Assembly (NCBI RefSeq): GCF_014353015.1
Contig: NZ_CP060704.1
Span: forward strand, 248,001-312,000
DNA: 64,000 nt
Direction of reading: 5' to 3'
From: Chitinimonas koreensis
GTDB lineage: Bacteria > Pseudomonadota > Gammaproteobacteria > Burkholderiales > Chitinimonadaceae
Shown here: positions 20,040-30,693 of the stretch, one piece after another
Position numbering within the stretch: the first letter of the stretch is position 1
Layout of the letters: each line of letters starts with the position of its first letter
Made by a program: the position numbers and the translations under genes
The notes under the pieces: generated by a model
Told to the model about the DNA's origin: nothing
The model's input: the letters and a program-made list of their open reading frames with translations, nothing else
Database searches by the model: none

Positions 20040-20958
20040 GATCAAAACCTGTGTTTGGCGTAGAAGCCATCGAGAAACATCGCGACCTTGGATGCGCCTT
20101 CCAAAGGGGGGGCAATTGGCGTTGTTCTTCCAGCTTGTCGAACTTGGCTACAGCCTTTCGCTGATTCTCATTGCCGTTTTGGCGAAGATCTGCCCGGAAT
20201 TGGGCCACCAGATCCGGCCGGCCGTATTTGTGTGCCAGCATGAGTGCCGCTTCGGAGGAGTAATATTCCTCCGCGGCCGTTGATTGCCATTGCCCGCTTT
20301 GCGAAAGGCGCTTGTCATGGAAGATGACGGCCGATGCTTGGAAAACCACCTTGAAGCCGGCGAGGCGAATGCGCCAAGAGAAGTCGACATCGTCGCAGTA
20401 GAGGAAAAATGATACGGCGTCGAAGCCGATAACCTGCTTGATGGCATCCTTGGTGACCAGCGCGCAGGCCGTGGAAGCCCAGCTTGTTTCTCCCGTGGCC
20501 CTGTCGTAATCCTTGCCATGTTCGATCGGCAACTGCCGAGCTTCGACGAGGCCAATCTTGGGATTCGACAGGGGCGCCAATAGTTCGGGGAAAATATTGG
20601 GCGCGACGACGGTATCGGGATTCAAGATGAGAACCAGATCCGAGTCGAACTTCGCTAGCAATGCATTATGTCCGCCGGCGGAGCCTTTGTTTTCGTCAAA
20701 GTAATCATATGTAATTCGCGCGATACCGAACGACCAGTATTTCGTCTGGAATGCTTCGATGTCTTTCGGCGTGAATACCGGCTGTGGCGAACAATCGCCG
20801 AACGCCAGCTCGACGTCTGTCAGCAAGCCTGCCATGACTGCGAGTCTGATCGCATTAGCCAGGTTTTCCAGCGAGCTCTGGAGATCCTCCCGCTTGTTGC
20901 CGTATAGAACCGATTGAATGCGTAACTTACGCGCGGCACTTTGCGCCGGGTTGACCAT
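20023..20958 (-). CDS. Family 2 glycosyltransferase, 3' end probably frameshifted
   Basis: A GT-A transferase from ATG 20958 (AAGGAAA upstream). Features are SVLYGNKREDLQSSLENL, the metal-binding region LVLILNPDTVVAPN, and the acceptor-site block FDAVSFFLYCDDVDFSWRIR, as in rhamnosyltransferase-like GT2 enzymes. The read frame ends in an unusual tail HPRSRCFSMAS... and overlaps the next gene. Adding one C to the C7 run (G7 at 20106-20112) gives the family-typical ending KVAMFLDGFYAKHRF and a TGA at 20042-20044, two bases before the next ATG. I therefore think the real gene is 20042-20958. Confidence 0.85.
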   Translation of the reverse strand: MVNPAQSAARKLRIQSVLYGNKREDLQSSLENLANAIRLAVMAGLLTDVELAFGDCSPQPVFTPKDIEAFQTKYWSFGIARITYDYFDENKGSAGGHNALLAKFDSDLVLILNPDTVVAPNIFPELLAPLSNPKIGLVEARQLPIEHGKDYDRATGETSWASTACALVTKDAIKQVIGFDAVSFFLYCDDVDFSWRIRLAGFKVVFQASAVIFHDKRLSQSGQWQSTAAEEYYSSEAALMLAHKYGRPDLVAQFRADLRQNGNENQRKAVAKFDKLEEQRQLPPLWKAHPRSRCFSMASTPNTGFDHERHL

Positions 20959-21022
20959 AAATTTTCCTTATCGATATGGAGCACGGTTCGGAGCGGTCTT
21001 GCTCGGACCGCCCCGCGCAATT

Positions 21023-22108
21023 TCACGCATTGATACTTGCAATATATTGCTGCAGGGCCGCGACCCCGGCTTCGAGATTCCATTTGGGCTGCCAGGGGAG
21101 CTGGCTGATGGTTCTATCGATATCGCATGCGGCATGCCGGACGTCGCCATCCCTGAATTTACCGCAGACATGTGGGCTGGGCGCGCTGTAGTAGCAGGCG
21201 ACCAGTTCAGCCATCTGCCGGATCGTGGCCGCGGTGCCGGAGCCGACATCCAGCACGCGCTTGGCGGATGTCGCCGTCGCCAGCGCAGCGACGATGGCAT
21301 CGGCGACGTCGTCGATGAAGACGAAATCCCGGGTCACATTGCCGTCCTCATATAGCGGGATCGATTGGCCGGCACGGGCCAATCGCGAGAACAGTGCGAC
21401 GATGCCGGTATAGGAGTTGGTCAGGGATTGGCCCGGTCCATAGACGTTCTGCAGGCGCAGTATCGTGAGCGCAACCTTTTGCGCATTGGCCCAAGCCGAA
21501 AGGATGTGCTCCTGGGTCAGCTTGGTGGCGCCGTAGATACTGCTGGGCGCGGGAATGGTGACATCCGCTCTGGCCGGCAGCGAGGTGCCATCGGGATAGT
21601 CCCATTGCGCAGCCTCAAGTTGGGAGCGATCACGTTGACCGGGATAAAAGACATCGCCCGTAGCCGATTTCCACGCACCTTCGCCATAGACGGCCCGGCT
21701 GCTGGTCAACAGGATATGGGAAGGCGTATGGCCGTGGCGACCCAGTGCGTCAGTCATCTGGCTGGTGCCTACCACATTGACCATGGAATGACGCGTACCC
21801 TCGGTCAACGATTGGCCGGTACCCGTTTCCGCGGCGAGGTGGATGACGATGTCCGGGCTGCAGTGCGTGAGGAGCGAATCCCAGGTCGACGCAAGCGTGA
21901 CGTCACCAACGATCAGTTCCGCCGCCTGGTGCAAGTCGCTAGGCCGTTCGCTACTGGCATGCACCTGCGGGTGGAGGTTGTCGACGACGACATAGCGCGA
22001 TGCATGAGCCGCGAGGCGCTTGGCCAATGCGCAGCCGATGAATCCGGCACCCCCGGTGACGAGTACGGTCTTGCCCTCCACGAAGGCTTGGGTATTGTTG
22101 GAATTCAT
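21023..22108 (-). CDS. NAD-dependent sugar epimerase/dehydratase (dTDP-L-rhamnose 4-epimerase-like)
   Basis: A 361-residue extended short-chain dehydrogenase. It has the Rossmann motif VTGGAGFIGCALAKRL near residue 18, VDNLHPQVHAS, HLAAETGTGQSL, catalytic Ser and Y-x-x-x-K in SSIYGATK, and RLQNVYGPGQSLTN. The NLHPQVH and AAETGTGQSL segments are those I associate with the dTDP-L-rhamnose 4-epimerase group, which yields dTDP-6-deoxy-L-talose; assignment from memory, not a search. It makes a nucleotide-sugar precursor for this cluster. It starts by a 4-base ATGA overlap with the upstream acyltransferase. Confidence 0.82.
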   Translation of the reverse strand: MNSNNTQAFVEGKTVLVTGGAGFIGCALAKRLAAHASRYVVVDNLHPQVHASSERPSDLHQAAELIVGDVTLASTWDSLLTHCSPDIVIHLAAETGTGQSLTEGTRHSMVNVVGTSQMTDALGRHGHTPSHILLTSSRAVYGEGAWKSATGDVFYPGQRDRSQLEAAQWDYPDGTSLPARADVTIPAPSSIYGATKLTQEHILSAWANAQKVALTILRLQNVYGPGQSLTNSYTGIVALFSRLARAGQSIPLYEDGNVTRDFVFIDDVADAIVAALATATSAKRVLDVGSGTAATIRQMAELVACYYSAPSPHVCGKFRDGDVRHAACDIDRTISQLPWQPKWNLEAGVAALQQYIASINA

Positions 22109-23280
22109 TGATTTTCCTTGGGTAATTGACGATCCGCAGCCATGCTGCCGGAAATCCGTCGGCCGATCTCACGGACGTAAGGTATGCCCTTGCCGAGGAA
22201 AGCCGACTTGAGTTTGAGTGAACGCTTCTCGATCAAATGCCAACTGATGTATGCGCAGGCGTAGGTAATGACGATCGTGGCCGACAGGTAGGTGAGCAGG
22301 CCGAGCTGATGGACATGGAAGAAGGCGAGTAGTTGCTGTACCGGGAACCCGTAGATATAAACCCCGTAGGAGTAATCGTTGGTAGCGCCTACCTTTTTCA
22401 AGGCTGCCGGCATGCTGGATGCCAGCCAGACCAGTCCGTATACCAGTGCCGGGTAGCCAAGGAACAGATAACCGCCCTTGAACAGGGCGGCAATGAACAC
22501 GGCCCAGCAAAAGATACCGATCTTGGCATCCATCTCGATCCGATCCGAGTAGCGTGCGATTACGCCGCCCAGCATGAACAGGAACGAGTAGCGAAGGAGA
22601 TGGACATCTGCCGTTAACGGGCTAATGGCGGCCAGCTTATCCGGCAGGCATAGTTGCAGAAGCATCAGGAAATACAGCGACGCGGTGATCATCGCAAGAA
22701 CGATGGGCATTTTCCGGAGAACCGCAAAAGCCGCGAGGATGCCGATGAATATATAGCACCGCCATTCATAGATCAGCGTCCATACCGAGCCATTGAATAC
22801 ACTCGCGCCTACGGTCGCACCATAGGGCGTAGTCTTGGCGAGCAAGTCGTATATTCTGTACTGGCCGATATCGAGGAAGGCATTCTTCCAGATGTATTGC
22901 AGAGGGCCATTTTCCCCGGCGGAGAAATAGCCTGTCAGCGAGCTATTCTCGAAAAAGAACACCACCGGCCCGAGTAGGAATGCCGTGACCAGCAAGGCGA
23001 ACCAATAGGCGGGGAAGATTCGCAGAGACCGGCGCCAGAGGAATTGGATAATATCCGAGGACACCGCACTCTTTGTGATCAGATAACCGCTGATGGCGAA
23101 AAAGGCTGAAACCGAGATGCCGCCAAATGTATCCTGCCCCTTGGACCATCCCCACATCGGGTCTTGGCCGTAACCGCCCAGCGGGAAGGCATGATCCAGC
23201 AATACCAAGGTGGCAAATAAAAGTCGCAGGAAGCCGAAGCCATTGCTGCTGTCGCGTAAGCTATCGCGAACGGTGATCAT
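22105..23280 (-). CDS. Acyltransferase 3 family membrane protein (OafA/YrhL-like)
   Basis: A 391-residue integral membrane protein with about ten hydrophobic segments. The N-terminal GFGFLRLLFATLVLLDHAFPLGG carries the family's conserved R-x(8-10)-H pair, followed by GISVSAFFAISGYLITKS and FLWRRSLRIFPAYW. Such enzymes O-acylate (usually acetylate) surface sugars at the inner membrane. Overlaps at both ends (4 bases with the ABC ATPase and 4 bases with the epimerase) place it firmly within the polysaccharide operon, where it probably modifies the chain. Confidence 0.9.
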   Translation of the reverse strand: MITVRDSLRDSSNGFGFLRLLFATLVLLDHAFPLGGYGQDPMWGWSKGQDTFGGISVSAFFAISGYLITKSAVSSDIIQFLWRRSLRIFPAYWFALLVTAFLLGPVVFFFENSSLTGYFSAGENGPLQYIWKNAFLDIGQYRIYDLLAKTTPYGATVGASVFNGSVWTLIYEWRCYIFIGILAAFAVLRKMPIVLAMITASLYFLMLLQLCLPDKLAAISPLTADVHLLRYSFLFMLGGVIARYSDRIEMDAKIGIFCWAVFIAALFKGGYLFLGYPALVYGLVWLASSMPAALKKVGATNDYSYGVYIYGFPVQQLLAFFHVHQLGLLTYLSATIVITYACAYISWHLIEKRSLKLKSAFLGKGIPYVREIGRRISGSMAADRQLPKENQ

Positions 23281-24668
23281 AATCGATTTGCGTCCTCAAG
23301 GGAGTCCCGGCCGGGAACGGATAGCGAGATCCTCCGCATTGGAATGCCCAACAAGCCGCTGGTGACGCTGCTTGAATGGGATTTGAGCATCAACGCGTCG
23401 TGGATCCATTGATGGATGGTATGGATCTGTTGCGTACCGCTGGCCAGCGCGATGCAGACTGAATAATCCCCGGGCGGCAGGATTGGCATTTCGAATTCGA
23501 ATACCGCCTGATAAGCATCATCCACGACCAGCGGCTCTGGGCACAGCGCCGTGGAGAGGAAGGTATTGTCCCCGAATAACGACTGCCCGAGTTTGTCCTT
23601 GAAAATAAAGCCCACGATGGGTTGCCGAAGGCTGCAGTGTGCGCGAGCTTCCACCTTCAGCTTGACCAGCTCCCCGCCGACGACCCAGGAAAGCGGTCGT
23701 TCATCCAGGTCGTGAAGCATGACTTGAACAACCTGCGCCGCGCCATCCCCGAATGATTCGGCAAGGGCATTGAACTGGAATAGTTCGATATCGTTACGCC
23801 ATTGCGTGGCATTGATCCAGTCCAGGCGAGAATCACGGGGCGGTTGTGCAGGCAAGTTTTCGTATGGCGAAGCGGCTTTGGCCTTGGACTGGGTGTCGTC
23901 GGCTGTCTCGCTGCCGCCGTTATAGAAAGCAGCTAGATATCGTTCGGCAACAATCTTTGCATCGTCATCCAGGCGTAATCGGCCTTCGTCGATCCAGATC
24001 GCGCGCTTGCACAAGTTCACGACGGAATTCGTGTCATGCGTGACGAACAGCAGCGTGCCCTTCTCCATGAATTGGCGCAAAAAACGCATGCACTTCTGAG
24101 TAAAAAACGCATCCCCCACCGCGAGCGCTTCATCGATGATCAGCACGTCTGCATCGACATGCGCAATGACGGCAAAGGCCAAGCGGACGAACATCCCGCT
24201 CGAGTATGTCTTCACCGGCTGATCGAGGAATTTGCCGATATCCGCAAAGCGCGCAATGGATTCGAATCTCTCGTCGACCTCGTGCTCCGTTAGCCCAAGC
24301 AGGGCCGCATTGAGGTAAACATTTTCGCGACCGGTGAATTCGGGGTTGAATCCGGCCCCAAGCTCGAGTAAGGCCGCAATGCGGCCGACGGTCCGAACCC
24401 CGCCTTCAGTCGGAGATAGCGTGCCGCAGATCAATTGAAGCAAGGTGGATTTGCCTGCACCGTTCTTGCCGATAATCCCGACCGCTTCGCCGCGGGAAAC
24501 GCTAAAGTTGATGTCTTTCACTGCCCAATGCTTTTTTCCATGCCAGCGGGCATTGCGCGTGATCAGGTTAAATAATTGATGGTGGGGTTTGCTAAAGGTC
24601 TCGTAGCATTTTCCCAAGCCCTCGACCGTGATCGAAGCGCGCAGTGGTGACTGCTCGTCAAAGGACAT
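23277..24668 (-). CDS. wzt: Polysaccharide ABC exporter ATPase with C-terminal cargo-binding domain (Wzt type)
   Basis: A 463-residue protein from ATG 24668 (MSFDEQSPLR). The N-terminal half is an ABC ATPase: Walker A GIIGKNGAGKST (64-75), signature YSSGM, Walker B VLIIDEAL, switch FVTHD. From about residue 300 a beta-rich domain follows (WVVGGELVKLKVEARAHC, PPGDYSVCIALASG), as in Wzt proteins whose C-terminal domain recognises the capped end of the O-polysaccharide. It energises export of a finished, lipid-linked chain across the inner membrane. It overlaps the permease gene by 11 bases. Confidence 0.92.
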   Translation of the reverse strand: MSFDEQSPLRASITVEGLGKCYETFSKPHHQLFNLITRNARWHGKKHWAVKDINFSVSRGEAVGIIGKNGAGKSTLLQLICGTLSPTEGGVRTVGRIAALLELGAGFNPEFTGRENVYLNAALLGLTEHEVDERFESIARFADIGKFLDQPVKTYSSGMFVRLAFAVIAHVDADVLIIDEALAVGDAFFTQKCMRFLRQFMEKGTLLFVTHDTNSVVNLCKRAIWIDEGRLRLDDDAKIVAERYLAAFYNGGSETADDTQSKAKAASPYENLPAQPPRDSRLDWINATQWRNDIELFQFNALAESFGDGAAQVVQVMLHDLDERPLSWVVGGELVKLKVEARAHCSLRQPIVGFIFKDKLGQSLFGDNTFLSTALCPEPLVVDDAYQAVFEFEMPILPPGDYSVCIALASGTQQIHTIHQWIHDALMLKSHSSSVTSGLLGIPMRRISLSVPGRDSLEDANRL

Positions 24669-25452
24669 CGGCAAACCCCTGTCTGAGCGCTTGAAAACAG
24701 CGATAGCCAAGCAAGGCAATCACCACCGACACGAGGGTGACGATGATCAGTTCATTCCAATTTGGCGCTTCACCGAAGATCATCATGCGGCGAGTATTTT
24801 CGATCAGGGGCGTCAATGGGTTTAATTGAAGAAAGATTCGATATTTCTCCGGTATCGCAGCGCTCGGATAGAAAACTGGAGACATGAATAGGAGCATTGA
24901 GGTGAAAATGCCGGTAGTTTGCGCAATATCGCGCAGGAAGACCGACAAGGCAGCAATTATCCAGGTCAGGCCAACGGTGAGCAGCAGCAGCGCCGGAAGA
25001 ATCGTTGGAACTAATAGTGCGGTGGCCGGGATGCCGATGCCGAGAATGGCTTGCGCGGCCAGCATGACGGCCAAGCTGATGCATGCATGAAAGCAGGCGG
25101 AGGACAGGCTGATCAAGGGCAATATTTCAAGCGGAAATATGACTTTCTTTACATAGTTCGCATTCCCGACGATCAGCAGCGGAGCGCGGTTGATGCATTC
25201 CGCGAACAATCCGTGCACGATCAGGCCGGCGAACAGGACGATCGCAAATTCGCCGTGGTTCTGTTGTTCCCCCAGACTTTGCCAACGAGACTTCATTACA
25301 TATGAGAATACAAATGTATAGACCGTCAGCATCAAGATTGGGCTGAAAAACGACCAGGCCAATCCCAGGACGGATCCACGGTATCGGCCTAGCACTTCTC
25401 GCTGCGCCATTTGCAAGATCAGGCTGCGATATTTCCAGAAGGGAATGGTCAT
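24658..25452 (-). CDS. wzm: Polysaccharide ABC exporter permease (Wzm type)
   Basis: A 264-residue membrane protein, start chosen at MTIPFWKYRSLI (25452). A GTG at 25578 would add 42 residues, but neither start has a good ribosome binding site. It has about six transmembrane segments. The typical ABC-2 N-terminus REVLGRYRGSVLGLAWSF is present and the C-terminal half contains MSPVFYPSAAIPEKYR and NPLTPLIENTR. It is the partner of the adjacent ATPase and the first gene of the cluster. Composition is AT-rich compared with surrounding genes. Confidence 0.92.
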   Translation of the reverse strand: MTIPFWKYRSLILQMAQREVLGRYRGSVLGLAWSFFSPILMLTVYTFVFSYVMKSRWQSLGEQQNHGEFAIVLFAGLIVHGLFAECINRAPLLIVGNANYVKKVIFPLEILPLISLSSACFHACISLAVMLAAQAILGIGIPATALLVPTILPALLLLTVGLTWIIAALSVFLRDIAQTTGIFTSMLLFMSPVFYPSAAIPEKYRIFLQLNPLTPLIENTRRMMIFGEAPNWNELIIVTLVSVVIALLGYRCFQALRQGFADVL

Positions 25453-25764
25453 TATTGTTTCGAGGAGGAGTGTCTTTGAAAGGCTAGGTGTCTCGTTTGT
25501 CGGAAGGCGATAATTGCAGGCTAATGGATTAATCCCGTCGAAGCCTGGATTGGAAATGACTCGCCATTTTAAATGCACGAGATTTAGGTTGATTTGATAA
25601 CTCTGCGCGCCTGGAATTCCACGTTCGCGTCAATGTGGAATATCGGCCGCATGATTGAATGTGCCCGAAATTTGGCGGCGCATTTTCTCATGATTTTTGT
25701 CGGGATGATAGAGGCTGCTTGCCACGCTTCGCCTGGAGCGAAGCGCGCAGGCAATGCCGGTCGG
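25453..25764. other. Leader region of the polysaccharide operon
   Basis: About 310 bases of mixed composition between the gspE-like stop and the permease start, both on the minus strand. A 7-bp hairpin CGCTTCG-x7-CGAAGCG lies at 25725-25745 without a T run. I see no clear promoter or gene; a promoter for the cluster is expected here. Confidence 0.35.
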
Positions 25765-27540
<1,776 letters not shown>

Positions 27541-27624
27541 GGGATGCCGGAATGCGGGGGAAGGGCTATTTAAGCCGGTTTCGCCGTGCTTGTCGCGCTG
27601 CGGCTCGGCTTACAATCCGCCACC

Positions 27625-28392
27625 ATGACCGAACTGATCCGTGCCGACCTGCTGCTGGCCCAGCGCGGCCTCGCCTCCTCGCGTACCGCCGCCCAGGCCC
27701 TGATCGAAGCCGGCCGGGTGACCCTGCACGAGGCCGGCGCGGCGCTGGTGCTGCGCAAGCCCAGCCACAAGCTGCCGCCCGACGCCGACCTCGCCGTGGC
27801 CGCCGATCCGGCCGACCGCTTCGTCTCGCGCGGCGGGCTCAAGCTGGCAGGCGCGCTGGCGCACACCGGCCTGGCGGTCGACGGCCTGCATTGCCTCGAC
27901 GTCGGCATCTCGACCGGCGGTTTCAGCGATTGCCTGCTGCAGGCCGGCGCGGCCGTGGTGGTCGGCGTCGACGTCGGCCACGGCCAGCTGCATCCGCGGC
28001 TGGCGGCGGAGCCGCGGCTCACGCTGTTCGAGGGCGTCAATGCGCGTGCGCTCGACGCCGCGACGATCCTGGCCGCCAACGCCGGGCAGCCGTTCGACCT
28101 GGCGGTGGCCGACGTTTCCTTCATCTCGCTGACCCTGGTGCTGCCCGCGATGGTGCCGCTGCTGCGGCCCGGCGGCCGGCTGCTGTGCCTGGTCAAGCCG
28201 CAGTTCGAGGTCGGCCGCGAAGGGTTGGGCAAGGGCGGCATCGTGCGCGACGCGGCGCGCTACCAGGTGGTCCGGAACAAGATCGAGACCACCGTGGTCG
28301 AACTGGGGCTACAGCTGCAGGATTGGTTCGACAGTCCCATCGCCGGCGGTGACGGCAACCGCGAGTTCTTCGTGTTCGCGATCCGCCCCTGA
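27625..28392 (+). CDS. tlyA: TlyA family rRNA methyltransferase/hemolysin
   Basis: A 255-residue protein: S4 domain at the N-terminus (IRADLLLAQRGLASSRTAAQALIEAGRV) and an FtsJ-like methyltransferase with CLDVGISTGGFSDCLLQAGA (SAM motif I), GVDVGHGQL, and LAVADVSFISLTLVLP. TlyA enzymes 2'-O-methylate cytidines of 16S/23S rRNA. The ATG at 27625 matches the family start; a TACAAT sequence 9 bases upstream may be part of a -10 box. It is divergent from the GspE-like gene. Confidence 0.93.
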   Translation: MTELIRADLLLAQRGLASSRTAAQALIEAGRVTLHEAGAALVLRKPSHKLPPDADLAVAADPADRFVSRGGLKLAGALAHTGLAVDGLHCLDVGISTGGFSDCLLQAGAAVVVGVDVGHGQLHPRLAAEPRLTLFEGVNARALDAATILAANAGQPFDLAVADVSFISLTLVLPAMVPLLRPGGRLLCLVKPQFEVGREGLGKGGIVRDAARYQVVRNKIETTVVELGLQLQDWFDSPIAGGDGNREFFVFAIRP

Positions 28393-28620
28393 GCGCCGCC
28401 CAGTCTTCGTTCCAGGGCATGCGGACAGGCATGCCGCCCGGGTGGAAATCCGTTCCGAATGCCTTGCAACTGTCATTTCATTCCTTCTGTCGCTTTGTTC
28501 GAATTTGCTAATATTCACACCATTCGAATCGGCTAATATGGGTTCACGACCCGATTGCGGCCCGCCGGCAGCGTGCGGCGCAGATGCGACGGTGCGGGTA
28601 TGGACCGAGAGGAGGACGCC

Positions 28621-30216
28621 ATGGCGGCCTGGAAAGTGCTCTACCTGGAGGACAGTCCGCTCGACGCGATGCTGACCCGCAACGCGCTCGGCCGGATCGG
28701 GCTCGATCTCGATCTGCACCTGGCGCAGGACGCCGTCGGCTATACCGCGGCGCTGGCGCGCGAGCGCTACGACCTGGTGATCTCCGACAGCACCGTGCCC
28801 GGCTGCCAGGGCTACGAGGCGCTATGGCTCGCGCGGCAGCACCAGCCGCAGACCCCCTTCATCTATTTCAGCGGCCACACCGACGAGCTGGTCGGCGAGG
28901 CCGGCGTCGAGGCCGGCGCGCTCGACGTGATCGACAAGCGCGACCTGTGGCGCCTCAAGCGCACGGTGCGCCAGCTGTTCGACCACGCCGCCAGCAATAC
29001 CGAACCCGACACGCTCTACCTGGCCAGCCGGCGGCAGGAGCGGCTGACCTGGGCGGTGCAGCAGCTGATGACCGCGCGCCGCATGGACGAAGTCGCCGCG
29101 GTGGTGCGCACGGTGGCGCGCGAACTGGTGTTCGCCGACGGCGCGACCTTCGTGCTGCGCGAGGGCGACCGCTGCCACTATCTCGACGAGGACGCGCTCA
29201 CCCCGCTATGGAAAGGCCAGAGCTTCCCGCTCACCGCCTGCGTCAGCGGCTGGTCGATGCTGCACCGCGAGCAGGTGACCATCCCCGACATCTACGCCGA
29301 CGCGCGCGTGCCGCACGACGCCTACCGGCCGACCTTCGTGCAGAGCATGGTGATGACGCCGGTGCGGCGGCAGGCGCCGATCGCGGCGATCGGCACCTAC
29401 TGGGCGCAGCGCTACCAGCCGACCACCGACGAGCTGGCGCTGTTGCAGACGCTGGCCGACACCGTGGCGCTGGCGCTCGAGAACGTCCAGCTCTACAGCG
29501 GCCTGGAGCAGCGCGTGCTGCTGCGCACCGCCCAGCTCGAGGCGGTCAACCGCGAGCTCGAAGCGTTCTCCTATTCGGTCTCGCACGATCTGCGCGCGCC
29601 GCTGCGGGCGATCAACGGCTTCGGCAACCTGCTGCTCGAGGATTGCCTGAGCGTGCTGCCCGAGGACGGTCGCCACTACCTGTTCCGCATCTGCGCCGAG
29701 GCGGCGCGCATGAACGACCAGCTCGACGACCTGCTCAAGCTGTTCCGCATGTCGGCCCAGGTGTCGCAGCGGCAGGTGGTCGATCTGGGCGTGCTGGCGG
29801 CCGAGTGCCTGGCGCGGCTGCGGGCGCGCGAGCCGGGCCGCAAGGTCACGGTGCATATCGCCGAGGGGCTGAAGGTGAACGCCGATCCGGGCCTGGCGGC
29901 TTCGCTGGTCGAAAACCTGGTCGGCAACGCCTGGAAATACACCGGCCGCCGCGCCGATGCGCGCATCGAGCTCGGCGTGCAGCCCGATGCCGGCGGCAAC
30001 GAGGCCTTCTACGTGCGCGACAACGGCGCCGGCTTCGACCTGGCGCGCGCGACCAAGCTGTTCGCGCCGTTCCAGCGCTTCCACTCCGATCGCGACTTCC
30101 CCGGCACCGGCATCGGGCTGGCGCTGTGCCAGCGCATCGTGCATCTGCACGGCGGCCGCATCTGGGCCGAGTCCAAGCTGGGCGAAGGCGCGACCTTCTA
30201 CTTCACGCTGCCCTGA
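28621..30216 (+). CDS. Receiver-GAF-histidine kinase
   Basis: A 531-residue cytoplasmic sensor kinase whose ATG is preceded by a strong AGAGGAGGA site. A receiver comes first (VLYLEDSPLD, phospho-acceptor Asp56 in ISDSTVPG, conserved Lys in VIDKRDL). A GAF domain (about 165-300) follows with the phytochrome-like ending VALALENVQLYSGLEQRV. HisKA has His322 in YSVSHDLRAPLRAINGF, and HATPase has NLVGNAWKYTG, DNGAGFD and GTGIGLALCQRIV. The SVSHDLRAPLR type is typical of phytochrome-family kinases, but no chromophore Cys context is evident. An N-terminal receiver implies it is itself a phosphorelay target. Confidence 0.92.
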   Translation: MAAWKVLYLEDSPLDAMLTRNALGRIGLDLDLHLAQDAVGYTAALARERYDLVISDSTVPGCQGYEALWLARQHQPQTPFIYFSGHTDELVGEAGVEAGALDVIDKRDLWRLKRTVRQLFDHAASNTEPDTLYLASRRQERLTWAVQQLMTARRMDEVAAVVRTVARELVFADGATFVLREGDRCHYLDEDALTPLWKGQSFPLTACVSGWSMLHREQVTIPDIYADARVPHDAYRPTFVQSMVMTPVRRQAPIAAIGTYWAQRYQPTTDELALLQTLADTVALALENVQLYSGLEQRVLLRTAQLEAVNRELEAFSYSVSHDLRAPLRAINGFGNLLLEDCLSVLPEDGRHYLFRICAEAARMNDQLDDLLKLFRMSAQVSQRQVVDLGVLAAECLARLRAREPGRKVTVHIAEGLKVNADPGLAASLVENLVGNAWKYTGRRADARIELGVQPDAGGNEAFYVRDNGAGFDLARATKLFAPFQRFHSDRDFPGTGIGLALCQRIVHLHGGRIWAESKLGEGATFYFTLP

Positions 30217-30608
30217 TCGGCCGCGCCGGTTGCCGCGGCGTCGGTCGCCGGTTCACCGTCCGAAGCCGCCGGGCCCTGCCCGGCGGTCTTGCGTTCGGCA
30301 TGGCCCAGCGGCTTGTCCGGCGCGATCACGTCGCGCACCCGCCGCTTGAGTTCGGCCGCGTCGGGGAACCCGCCGTCCGCCTTGCGCTCCCAGACCAGGA
30401 CGTCCGCGGCGCGGATCTCGAACACCCCGCCGGTCCCCGGCCGCAAGGCCACCTCGCCGATCTCCGCCTCGAAACTCGACAGCAGCTCCTGGGCCAGCCA
30501 GCCGGCGCGCAACAGCCAGCGGCACTGGGTGCAATAGTGGATCTCGATGCGCGGCAAGTCGGTCACGGCGGCCTTCGGATTGGTGTTCGGCAGCCTTCCT
30601 TTTAACAT
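30198..30608 (-). CDS. SelT/SelW/SelH (Rdx) family protein with C-terminal extension
   Basis: A 136-residue protein. It has the thioredoxin-like redox motif C-T-Q-C in IEIHYCTQCRWLLRAGWLAQELL (Cys in place of selenocysteine), then VALRPGTGGVFEIRA and WERKADGGFPDAAELKRRVRD, all typical of bacterial Rdx proteins. The last 35 residues are a Gly/Ala/Asp-rich extension beyond the family. Its 3' end overlaps the 3' end of the histidine kinase on the other strand by 19 bases. A thiol-redox role is inferred from the family. Confidence 0.85.
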   Translation of the reverse strand: MLKGRLPNTNPKAAVTDLPRIEIHYCTQCRWLLRAGWLAQELLSSFEAEIGEVALRPGTGGVFEIRAADVLVWERKADGGFPDAAELKRRVRDVIAPDKPLGHAERKTAGQGPAASDGEPATDAAATGAADQGSVK

Positions 30609-30693
30609 GAAGCGGGCAGGCTACGGGGCCTGCGCGGCCCGGCCATGCGCCGTCCGACCCGCCTTCCATCCCACAAGAAGAGTTCATGTACCG

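Noticed and set aside
30198..30608. Selenoprotein with in-frame UGA
   Set aside because: The redox motif is C-T-Q-C with ordinary cysteine codons, and there is no internal TGA.
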